Under the pieces are notes generated by a model. The model was given only the letters and a program-made list of their open reading frames with translations. It did not search any database and was not told the DNA's origin. A stretch of DNA of 64,000 bases from Sparassis latifolia (Eukaryota > Basidiomycota > Agaricomycetes > Polyporales > Sparassidaceae). The stretch is taken from contig JAENRS010000017.1 of the NCBI GenBank assembly GCA_018466975.1, positions 248,001 through 312,000 of the forward strand, written 5' to 3'. A program made the translations under genes and the position numbers. Numbering within the stretch: position 1 is the stretch's first letter; the number at the start of each line of letters is the position of its first letter. Shown here one piece after another: positions 1-10,744 of the stretch.

Positions 1-1479
1 GTCCGATCGCCAGCATGCAAGTTGTATGCCCTCCCGTAGTGAGTCATTTCAGCTACGCGCACACGCCGGCTTTCAAATTTCCATCGCTAACGCCGATGTA
101 GGGCTTTATGCCGGTGATAGAGTCGATCTCGAAAAAGTCGTCGACACCGAGTTTCCACCGCGCTATCTTTCCAAGGCGCCTCGAACTCGATCTTCAAGAA
201 GCAACGATAGACGCTGAACTCTCCTGCGCGGACACTGCCCTTCCTCCGCTTGCCGAAGATGCCGAGGCGGAGGCGCAGTGGATATATCCTCCCACCCAGC
301 GTGCCGCAAGAAGCAAACGAGGATCTCGATCAAGATGGCGGAAGCAAAGTCGAGACATTCCTGACATGTGTCTCATTTTTCCAGACGATGGATATCTCGA
401 GGTCTTCTCCGCAGGTAGAGAAGGAGTCCGTCGCTCATGTGGTCACGGTTCTTGGTACCGCAGCTTGCAGCGTTACGCCCAACCTATCGACTATGAGGGC
501 CTTACCGCACAGCTCACTCAGGCGGTCAAGCCTCATATATCTCAACTCATCGATTTCGCACCGACAAGCGGGGACAGCAGGCCTCATCGCTGACAGTTTC
601 ATCCCTATCCTGCGTTCCTTGCATGCAGAATTCCCTACGCTCGACGCGACGCGAAGACTTATCGCTGGTAGGCTTGCTACCGAGGTGCGCAAGATGCGAT
701 CGAGATCGAGACCACTATTGCTCAACACAAAAATGACGTGTTGCACAAACATGTCCATCGTTCAGTTCGAGCCAGAACCTCTGTCTTTGCGCTCTCAATG
801 GCTGCGGTCAGCTTGGGGCCCGGTGCGTGGACTATGCAACGAAGTTCGCCGTGAAACTCGAACTGCCAGATGTATTCTCGTCGTCGCTGTGCATTTGCAA
901 GAAAGGCCTGTACCGCGCCGTCCGCGGGCCGATCGTGAGCCGTGGCCACGTAGACCGTCACCATCAGAGCACTGTCAGGCAAACTTGTAGTGGCGAGGGA
1001 GCGGAAGTAGAGGTTGAGTGCTTCCGTGAGGCCACCACGGAACGTCCAGGACCGCTAAGGACTGTAGGGACTAGGACGCCAACGTGAGCGGGCTGTTACT
1101 GGTACGCGACATCTTTCGAGAGATCGAAGAGGGTTCGCTGACTCTAGCCTGCGGATTATGTTCAGCAGAAACCTTTCGTGATGCGCGCCGCAAGACATGT
1201 CTGACTTGCAGTGTGCAGAGCAGATCGCGGCGATCGAGCTCGCCACGGCACTCCGCGAGAAGTACACCTCGTAGTATGGTCCGTCCGTGCATCATAGATC
1301 CAGTTCGCTAAATGCACCCCCGCCTTACGGTTCACTTTCGCCATTGGCCATTGGATGACCGGTTCGTGAAGGTCCAGCATCCCTGCGACTTGGACAGTTG
1401 GCGGTCGGGTACGATTGTCCCCAGCTGATTCCTTTTGATGGGGTTCCTGTAGACACGACTGTCTGCAAGGGACTCTCTC
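1..1479. other. No recognisable gene before the chitin synthase remnant
   Basis: Open frames on both strands are short and overlap one another, and I recognise no domain in any of them. By position this stretch should hold the N-terminal half of the myosin motor that is readable from 1540 onward, including the P-loop, but no such motif can be read. It is probably decayed sequence of the same pseudogene. Confidence 0.4.
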
Positions 1480-3150
1480 ATGTGTGTCACCTGTCCATTG
1501 ATGTCCATCTCCCGCCATTTCAAGTTGTATGCCTCGCGAGATGGTTCGTGCATCTGGGATGAGGATGCCGTGCGGTTGGATCAGTTGAAGGTGGCGTTGA
1601 AGAACGTGGGATTCTCGAAAAGACATGTCGCGCAGAAGTGCCAGCTGGTTGCTGCTATTCTCCATCTGGGTAACCTGGAATTCCATACCGACGCTTCTCG
1701 CAACGAAGACGCTGCTGTCGTGGGCAACACGGATGTCCTCGATATCGCCGCAGATTTCTTGGACGCAGCCGAAGCTTTGGAGGCTGCGCTATCGCACAGA
1801 ACGAAGATGGGGAAGAAGGAACTATGTACAATCTTCCTGGATCCCGACGGTGCCTCTGATAACCGAGACGAACTCGTGAAGCCGCTTATACTCCTCCTGT
1901 TTGCATGGTTGAACGAACACGTCAACCAACGCCTTTGCCACGACGACTTCAATATGTTCATCGGACTGTTTGACTTACCCGGCCCCCAGAACATGACTAG
2001 CCGGCCGAACTCCCTAGATCAGTTCTGCGTCAACTTCGCTAACAAGCGGTTACAGAACTTCACACAGAAGAAGCTGTTCGAGCGCCACGCCTGCGAGTAC
2101 ACGACAGAGGGTATCTCCCGCTTCGTTCTCCAGGTGCCGTATTTCGACAACTCCGCGTGTCTCCGCTTATTGCAGCACAAGCCTGGGGGTCTCATTCGCG
2201 CCATGGATGACCAGGCGAGGCGCCAACGGACCACACCATGCCCGAGTCGTCGCGGCGATGGGGTAATCACTCGCCCTTCAAGGCAGGCACGATGGATTCA
2301 GGTTTCCACGCTTACTGTTAATCACTTGCGTCCAGTTACTGCGTGGACGGACGGCCTCGGCCCCGATTGGTCCTTCGAATAGACAGTTCAGATGCGATGG
2401 AACAATCGTATGGGATGGTCCACCACAGAAGAGCAGCCACGCACACGATACGCTTCTCCCGCAGGCCATATGCTCTGTGAGGGGATACGGGCTGCAAGTT
2501 TCTCTGAATTTCAGTAGATCGGGTTCGCAAACGGGTTCGCAACTTGCTCGAAGTCGTCCATTTGCCCCGAAACTTCAAGGTGCTCACGACCTCAACCTAC
2601 AGAGGGGATTTAGGCAAATTTTTGGCGACGATGCGTTCGCATAGTTCGACCGCTCCTACGTTGTAGACTAGTAAGATCATTCCCCACTCCAAGTAAATCT
2701 GTATGAATAATTCGATTGTACGCTACTTCCAGGACTGTCGCCACAGCGCATGACTCGTCGCATGGGTCATCTCAGAGCTCCCACCATACGAGCGCGAATT
2801 CGACCGCAAAGGCCCGACCATCGACTTCAAGCACTGACACAACCAGTGCGTTCCTTTACCTGCCTGCTGCCTCTCCCTAATGGCTCCTGCAGATTGACTA
2901 TCCCATTCAATATGCAGGATCAGCAGTTTCCTCAACTGGACTGTTTCGCTTTTCGTGTCGCCACGGTGACTGGAGCGATAGGCTGCTTTAGGCGCCAGTT
3001 ATGGAAATTCACCCACTATGCGGAGCTGTCCAACATGCCGCCAATCCCATCACTTTCGAGTCTGCGATCTACCGCCGACTACATGGGGCTGCTAACTCCC
3101 GACTGTGTCGATCTCCTGAAGATGATCGACGGCGCGCAGAACGACATTTC
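1480..3150 (+). pseudogene. Decayed chitin synthase with myosin motor domain
   Basis: From about 1540 to 2330 the plus strand reads as part of the myosin motor-like domain that precedes the catalytic domain in fungal class V-type chitin synthases. Recognisable stretches, in order, are CQLVAAILHLGNLEF, KELCTIFLDPDGASDN, FIGLFDLPGPQNMTS, FCVNFANKRLQNFTQKKLFE, LQVPYFDNS and PGGLIRAMDDQARR. Around 2220 the reading moves to another frame (WGNHSPFKAGTMDSGF), meets a stop, then resumes in a third frame as VNHLRPVT near 2320. A weaker echo of the next motor segment (LLTPDCVDLLK) lies near 3090. No ATP-binding loop, transmembrane region or chitin synthase catalytic domain is readable. The break pattern and missing ends indicate a dead, truncated copy. 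The intact parent is not in this window. Confidence 0.85.
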
Positions 3151-4780
3151 CAGAACGCGATATGTCTTCCCTCGGGCCTGGCTCTGGCTCTGCTGCAGCT
3201 ACCTCCACCCCTGCTACCGCGCCGACGCCCATGCCTACCGCGCCGCCACGCCCACTCCGCAGCAGCGCCGCCGACCTCAGACATGCCCGCCTCCTCCGCC
3301 TTCCTGTCCTTGACATCCGCTCCGGCCTTCGCACTTCCCGAGCCCTTACCTCAGTGGCGCTGTCGTCCTCACCGATCGCCGACCTGCGGCCGCCCTCCAG
3401 TCTAGCTCTGCACCTGCACCCGTGGAAGCACAATTTTCAAGTTCAACCTGCACACGGACAAGTGGACCATCACCGCGCAGCTCTGCATCGTGTGTCTGAT
3501 CAAGCGCGATGCGCGTGCTTTTATGTAGCGACGCGGGTACTACGCAAGGCGGCCTGGAGTTGGCATCACGACTGTTGGTTCGACGCGTCGCGAGCGGGTG
3601 ACACAATGCGTACGGTGAGCCTTTGCGTGACATTTTCATTCGACGGTTCGAGACTGATCTCCTTCTCGCCACTGCCCGCCTGTCACCGTGATACGCCCTC
3701 CCTGTACCAGATGTCCGTCTTCAATCACCCTCTCCCCCAAGCTAGAAACGTACCCCACCTCTCGGGCACAACGTGCTTTGGGAGACTAAGTAGAGTCCCT
3801 TTGTCCGAGAAAGAGAGGGCGTTCATTGGGGAAGGGCCGGCCGTTGCTCGTCGTCTCTAATGAATTAATGACGACTACAACATGGCCCCACCCTTTGTGA
3901 CCTGGTGAGCAGCGTTAGCAGCGCACGGTACCCTCAGTCAATGATCGACGCCGTTGTTGGCGGTCATTGGTTTTTTGGATGGCACCTCCGTCTTTCCATG
4001 TTTCTATGCAGTAGTTCCGCTGTAACGGGGTTTCCGAATAGATCATCCTAAGCTTTGACGGTTCCCTTCTTATCCGAGTCTAACGCGTCAACGGGAGAAG
4101 TCCTAGAGTGTCTGCTAACGTTACTTCAGGTTACTTCACGGGTCGAACAAGCAGATGGATTGCCAGTGTAAGTTCGTTATATTACTAACCAATCATCCCG
4201 TGGACTTGGGCGCCACCGTTTACCTATGCCTATTGGATCCGCTTGTCTGGATGGATGAGGAATAGTGTGCTTACACCAGGGAGTATTTAAGGCGGTCCGA
4301 GCCATGGTGAAGCCGAAGAGCACGTCCGCGTATCTGTATTTTGCACATCTCTTGCAGCCCCAGTACTCCTCCCCTCTGTGCCCCTTCGAAATGTCCTCGC
4401 CTGTCTCTTGTACTGGACTCAAGAGGCACTTGAAGAACACGTGTCATCGTATGATCTCGAGGACGACGTTACCGGAGAGGCAGAGGCCCATGGCCCACTT
4501 CCGTGGAGCGCCATTAAGCTTGTTCCTCTTGAAGAGGCTGAAGATGAATCCGAACAATCTGTCGGGAACGGTGGTACCTCTCCTTTCAATGGTGGTACTG
4601 CGAAGCCACGGCGCCACTGCCACGAATGGCAGTGTCGCTGGTTGGAATGGTGATAGGCCAGTGAATAGTCCTGGTTGGAGTGCAGTGCTTGACGCTGCCT
4701 CTCGTGGTGTCTCGGATGGCACAGACAAGGAATATCGCCGGTATGTTCTTTTCACCCATTCGTCCGATTTGCACCAAGAG
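3151..4780. other. Unassigned interval between two pseudogenes
   Basis: Proline/alanine-rich and GC-rich frames between 3160 and 3430 look like low-complexity sequence rather than a protein family. A plus-strand frame at 4378-4653 is acidic and unrecognised. No promoter or RNA gene could be supported. Confidence 0.35.
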
Positions 4781-4784
4781 ACCT

Positions 4785-4905
4785 ACACTTCTGCACGCCA
4801 GCACAAAGCACCAAAGGAGGGAATTGGATGCACGCACTCCTTGTGTTCTAGATGGGGCTTCTTGATTTGCAGCCAGCATGGACCCATTATTCTGCGATGG
4901 ACTTG
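4785..4905 (-). repeat. Extra copy of an internal polymerase alpha segment
   Basis: This stretch matches 8147-8254 at roughly four bases in five; both contain, on the plus strand, agggaattggatg followed by acgcactccttgtgtt. On the minus strand it reads RRIMGPCWLQIKKPHLEHK, a polymerase alpha segment that belongs about 3.3 kb upstream. It sits directly next to the C-terminal end of the pseudogene, so an internal fragment has been copied to the 3' end. Confidence 0.8.
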
Positions 4906-7900
4906 AGCGCACCTAGTCTCGCCCTCGCTGCACTCTTCAACGCCTTCTCCACGCTGAACAGAGAGAGATAGAACCGGATCTGGTTCATCAGTTACGACAC
5001 GCCAGCACCAGTTTCGCATCCTCGAGCCATGCGACGCACTCGAACATCACTGTTCCGTGGCATTCATGCCGAGACATCTTCGCCATACACGCCCGCCATC
5101 CGTGTCCGTTACTACATGTGGGGTCATCACAGACAGTCCAGCCTTCGTAGTACATTGCGATGTGTTCCCGGATCTGCGCCTCCAGTTGCACTTGCAAACT
5201 AACTGTCCCTAATTTGCCATGGCACCCAGAACATGTCGGGCCAGCGGGAGCAACAGCGAAGCCTTTATTCCATAAGACATAAGTCTGCAGTTCCCAAATT
5301 TAATGGCGGATCAGGCATGGCACCTCTCTGTCACTGATAGACGCGAAGGCAACTTCACCCTGGCACGAGCGCATCGCACAACGAACGGATCCGTGTCCTT
5401 GAATCTCTCGGCATCTGACATCAACGAATCCAGAGTGCCGGCGTCGCTTCTTCCGCCCCATCCGGATTGCGGTATCGGCTTGCATCGAGCCCTGGGACAT
5501 ATTAAGTTAGAAATGGATATACGCAGCGTTCTCTTCTTCGTTTCACTGCTTACCCAGGCACTCGCCAATCGTGACCGGTCGGTCCTTCACATAAACGCTC
5601 GATCGGAGGCAAGATTTGGTGTGCCAGATAATGTTCGTAGTCTTAATACAATTTCAGTGTCTATTTCATGTCGAGGGCCTCCGACGGACTCACCAATCTT
5701 CAACTCGCCGCTGCCCTTCGTGACTCATCGATCCTTCGCCCACTCAGCTTGAGCGGTCTTGCCTACCTCGCCGCCTCACCTACGCAGAATACGTAACGAT
5801 AACGCCACCCGATCGAGCGGTGCCGCCCCTCGCCTTCATCCTCAAAGCAACTTAGACATGTGGCTGGCTCTTAGCATTAGGGTGGTCCTCTGGGATGATG
5901 AACTCGCCCAACTTGATCTTGCCTGCGCGAATATCCTCGCCCATAGTTGTGAGATACTCGTGTATCCGTTCAACGACAGTTTCGGTCGCCTCTCCCGACA
6001 GAATCTGGTCTGGTACGTATCTGAAAATGTGTTGGTTTACGCACATTCCTAGAAGAAATGGTGACATACTGAGACACCGCCTTAGATAACGCACAATACC
6101 CTCTGCGCTTCATGTCCAACCCCTTCACCTCTGTGGATGGTCGTCCACCATCTTCGACCTTGATGGCCGCATACTTCTTCTCTTGTAACAGGAGCAAACG
6201 TTGGAAGATACCATCGAGGTCAATCTCCAAGAGTTTGTAGCGACCATTGACCGCTTTTTTGGGACTCTGCTGATATCTTGAGTGCCTCTGGAAGCTCAGT
6301 GACGTTGGAATTAACGAAGACCGAGTCCGTATCTCCATAGACAACCTGCGAACGTAATCAGAAGAGCCTTCAAGTACAACTTCGACCCCACGCACGCCAA
6401 GCTGAGACTCTGCTAGTTCACGAGTATGCGTCAGAATCTCACGACCCTTGAACGTCGTGGGGCAGCGAGGGGAGGGCGTAGAACCTGGAGTACTCGAATC
6501 CCAGACAACCGCAAGTACTGTTCGCTGTAAGCTTCAATGCCATCTGTTTGATATCCCACTGCAGAAAATAATCAGTGGCACGCCACTGCCCGTGATGTGA
6601 CTGATAGTACCTGAAGCAACTGTGATTGTGTCGCTTTGCGGTCTTTCATTAGACTTTTGGCCTGCCTACGCCTGTTGACAAGAGTAGCAATGGACGGGAA
6701 GAACGCCCTGGGCAACCTCAGGACTCAGTGATTCTGGGATTTTTTCTTCACCCTCCTGATCAGTTCATTCATCAGCATATTACAGTTTCCCCAACTGTAC
6801 GTCCACTCACCTCATCCTCCATCCTGTCAACAATCATGAAGTCGATGTTGTACTCCTGGATGATAGTCGGATACAGCGAGTTGAAGTCCATAACGAGTAT
6901 GAACTTGTCCCACAATCCACGCTTGGGTTCGAAGACTTATCCCGCTTGCCTTTGGTCGTCTTGCCTCCTTCTGCATCAATATCCCGTGCCTCGATCTTCT
7001 CAACAGTGGCAGCCATCTTGCCGCACACCTTGTCAGGACAGATGTACTTCAAGCGATGGAATTCGTGCAACAAGATCTACTCGCTTCTCTCGCACGCCCA
7101 CCGTTGAGCGCCTTGTTCCTACCAAAGCCGGTCAGTCTGGAATCATGCAAAATAGCGAAAATAACTGACCATGAGTTTCCAGCCAAATTCGTCAGTTGCC
7201 TCGTCAAACGATGCATCTGTACCTTGGCCGCCAGCACCATCTAGTAGTAAGCATCTAGTTCACAATGCCGGACGAAAGTAAGAAGCCTGTCCGCGAACTG
7301 ACGCCACTGTCGGCGTAGCTGGCAGTATCATCGGTCGATATCCTGCCTCTCACTCTTGAGATGAGTCTTGCACATTTCGTGAGCGACCACGTTGTGGACG
7401 CAGATCATGCCCTAATAGTATATCCGCGGTGTTGTAGTTTTTCAATGCGTGGACGCTCTGTGCACCTTCGCACCATCACTAGCAAGATCGCAGACCAACC
7501 TCCCATTGATGAATCGCAGGTTGCTCCCTTGCCTACCGATATTCGCCATCTCGATCGCCTGAACCGCCGATTCGTGACCAATGGTCTGCTTACAATTCTC
7601 TCATACGGTGGATAAGGTCGTCCAGAGCGACCCCAAGGAACTCGTGCCCAACAATGACATCAGGGTCTGCTTTGTGAATTGTCACTAGGAGTGCGAATAT
7701 TTCAGTCGGGAGATGTCTGAGACGAACCAAGCAAGCTGTTCAGCAGCATCCACTCGCTCTTCATGAGGAGAGATGACTCCTATGCCATTGCGCCCAGCGC
7801 GTATTTCGAAGTTTGGCGGAAGCGGTCCAAAGGTGGAACAAACGTATGTACAGAACACGGAAGAGCCTCTGGAGGCGTAGGATCGCCAATTTGCACTACA

Positions 7901-9470
7901 TACAGGATACTTTTTAGTATGAATGTGCTGACAGATCCGTGAATGTACAGTTCGACCAGATCCTTGCCGTGGCACACACAATCTCGCGGTTGTTCTCCTT
8001 GTGATTGACAACGGTGTTGAGGCCGAGACTCATCACGGTTAATGGCGGTGTTTCCTTGGGAAATTGGATGTCCGTGATCAGAGAATGCATTGACGTCTTT
8101 CGGGTCCGACACCGCTGCTTCGACTTTGCACCAAGATACCTGCATGTCTACACGCCAGCGTTAAGCATCAAAGAAGGGAATTGGATGTACGCACTCCTTG
8201 TGTTCCAGGTGAGGCTTCTTGATTTGCAGCTAGCACGACCCATTGTTCTGCGCTTCAACACCAGCGGTTCAAGGCACTTGTGTTGGTACCAAGATGCGTG
8301 AAAAGTTCGGGCCAGACACGTTACTCTAGATTTGTGGTTCTGCGCGACTTCAGAGTATACCTTATTGCGACAAAAGAGGGATGACGCACCGTCGAAGCCA
8401 TGCACAACTTTCATCCATTGTGCCTCCCTTTCGCACGCCCTCTCTCCGAACACGCATTTCCTCTTGATGAACTTTGCTCTCCGGCGCTTGATGCCAGCCT
8501 TCCTGTGAAAACAATCGAAGTCCTCATATACGTGTTTCATCTCGGCACCACATCGGTCTCGTAGGTGTTCTCGCCTCGTCTTCCTCGATGCGCTGCGCTC
8601 GGGATAGGACGAATAGATTACGCTGCAGGTTTTCGACAGTGACGCAACATGATAACCAGGCCTTCAAGACCTTGTCTCGGTCTTTCCCACGAAGTAGGGA
8701 TGCCCTTCATGTTCGAGATAATCAAGTCAGATGAATCGCAGAGAACCATCTTCCTCGAGGACAGATGTACTCGAGATGTAGATGTAGAAGTGGAGAGTGG
8801 GCCCAGCGTGTCATCGGTCATCACGCTGAGAGAGTCATAGACAGAGGGCCACGATGGGGTGTCGCCCTCTTTGACTTTCTTGTCCTGCGCGATTGAGCTT
8901 TCGGTCAATAGACTTAAGCATTTTTGCGTACACTCAAGTCTTCCGCTTCGTTTGAGTGACATGTCGCCATTGATGTCTTTGTCGCCGACGCCCATGAACA
9001 CGCCCATGTCCAGGCCTTCAAATGACGTGTCGCCTTCGTCCGCTCCGCTATGGACGCTCATCCGCTCAAGCCTCTTGGTAGCGGGCGCCATATCAATGGC
9101 CTCCTTCCTCGCCTTCTCCTTTGGGCTGAGAAACTGGTCATCGCTGAGGGTCCGACACCATCGCCGTTAATTCTGTCAGATGAGGCGTCAAAATAATCTG
9201 GATGGCTGTCCCTGTGATCGCCAGTAGCGCGAGGGGTGATGTTCTCGGCTTATCATATACAGGTTCCGGCCGTGTTTTGCGCTTGCGCAAACTCCCACCG
9301 CTTGGGCGAAAGGAATCCATGTCGCCTAAAATTAAAGCCATGAAGTCAGTCTCCTGCGCTGCAGAGACTATGGGTCTATAAGTACTGACGCTCGGTATTA
9401 CTGCTGGGGCAGTGGCTTCGCCTTCGCTTCGCTTTCCGCCGACTTTGCCCTTCCCCGCGCACGCCTATCA
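4900..9470 (-). pseudogene. Shattered DNA polymerase alpha catalytic subunit
   Basis: Read on the minus strand from 9470 down to 4900, the whole polymerase alpha catalytic subunit can be followed in order, but through many frame changes. The N-terminal region has AAQETDFMALILGDMDSF near 9350. The middle has LVLKRRTMG and SWCKVEAAVSDPKDVNAFS near 8100-8270, then DDPTPPEALPCSVHTF near 7880. The conserved motif A segment [19 protein letters not shown] is near 6830-6890 and motif C, QVVYGDTDSVF, near 6330. After that come YKLLEIDLDGIFQ, STEVKGLDMKRR and ERIHEYLTTMGEDIRAGK. The C-terminal zinc region is YYEGWTVCDDPTC near 5140, and the C-terminal helix MNQIRFYLSLFSVEKALK is near 4950. In the family this enzyme makes the DNA part of primers with primase. 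The catalytic motifs survive while frames are broken between segments, so decay looks fairly recent. A functional copy should exist elsewhere because the gene is essential. Confidence 0.9.
8147..8254 (-). repeat. Original position of the duplicated polymerase alpha segment
   Basis: This is the partner of the copy at 4785-4905. Here the segment is in its proper collinear place, between the LVLKRR and SWCKVEAAVSD stretches of the polymerase alpha pseudogene, but its frame is already broken. Confidence 0.75.
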
Positions 9471-10249
9471 GCAATGTGATGAGGAGTGATGGCGGCATGA
9501 ATCACACGTCACGGACGATTGTTGTGGCATGGAAACTGAGATGGAAACCTGAGAAAATAAAAGCCATGAGTACAGGTTCGGCTTTTCGCAAACGCCGCAG
9601 TCAAATACTCACTCTAATGAAGCACAACTGTAGGAGGACACGGTCCTCACTCATGCGTGTGTGCGATCGGCGGGTTGTCGAAAAGCCTGGGTCCATCAAA
9701 TGGGCCAGCAGGTCTCATTGGATGTGCACGAAGGCCTGGTATGTTATAGTCCGCATTGTGCTTCAGAGGAGGAGGTTGGCGATGGGGACAGACGAGATAC
9801 GTTGGACACTTTGGGGTGGAAGAGACTGCCTCTTGGAAGACTCAACGGATGGATTGACTCATCGCAGGAGCAGTAGATGGAATTAAAGACATGGCCAGTG
9901 GCTGCAGCAGTCCGTGCAGGGTGAGCATATTGAACGCTCAGAAAACTAGAATCAGGACCAAAGTCGATCTTCCAAGTCGATCGACTGACACAAAGGTTCT
10001 GTAATGCATGCTGGGTTGTAGGGACAGACACAGAGTCTCGAGGGGGCGCAGGACCAATGTGTTATCGCAGACAAATTCATAAAACTTAGCAGGTAGCCGT
10101 TCGCAGACAAAACACGCGCGGATATTCTGAGTGGGAAGCGCCCGTTATCTACGACATAACACTTCCTCTACCGAGGCTCCATTATCTCCATGCTCACAAC
10201 CAGCATTATGGTGCGAGGCAATCGGTCGCTCGTGATACTTTTTCAATCG

Positions 10250-10740
10250 CTGATCCGCGTCTCAGCTACGATGATTGACCCTGCTGTTGCATACCTGTCT
10301 GAGGAAGGATACGATGCAACAGCGCCCGACGTCTGGCTCAAGGCGGCGAAAGGTAGCGACTTCTCCGGAGTCGTATGGCCTGGTACGGACGGTCTGGTAT
10401 ATTGTCCAAGGGAACTGAATGCTGATCTCATTTCGCAGGTTCGCCGGCACTTGTCGAACCTTTTTCTTCACATGGTAGACAACTGGCTATCGCTTCAGAC
10501 TGGTTAAATCCCGCTGCACAACAGTATGCAACTCCTTCTGTTTCACCGTACTCAAGTTCACGCAGTGAACTAGCTTTCACCTGCGCTGACGGCCGTCCAT
10601 TCGGACCCAAATACTCCGAATTTCAGCTATCGAAACCTATCCGATACGGAAGAGGGCCGACATGAGTAGCTACAACGCGCTCAATCCGTACACCATAAAC
10701 AACGCTACGGGGGCGGCGGTGTCGAACGGGACGTCCTACA
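10250..10740 (+). pseudogene. Remnant of a GH31 alpha-glucosidase
   Basis: The frame at 10270-10390 reads MIDPAVAYLSEEGYD, then DVWLKAAKGSDFSGVVWPG. This is the region of family 31 glycoside hydrolases that usually has the form VDPAV...DVWLK..G..FxGxVWPG. About 270 bases later another frame reads NPYTINNATGAAVSNGTSY (10685-10740), which fits the downstream NPPYxINN segment of the same family, followed by a possible GT donor. Neither catalytic aspartate segment is readable, and the intervening sequence has lost its frame. In the family these enzymes release glucose from starch- or nigerose-type sugars, usually secreted. It is inferred dead. Confidence 0.65.
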
Positions 10741-10744
10741 TAGG

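Noticed and set aside
1162..1686. Minus-strand frame of 174 codons at the left edge
   Set aside because: No domain, and it runs opposite to the readable chitin synthase motor.
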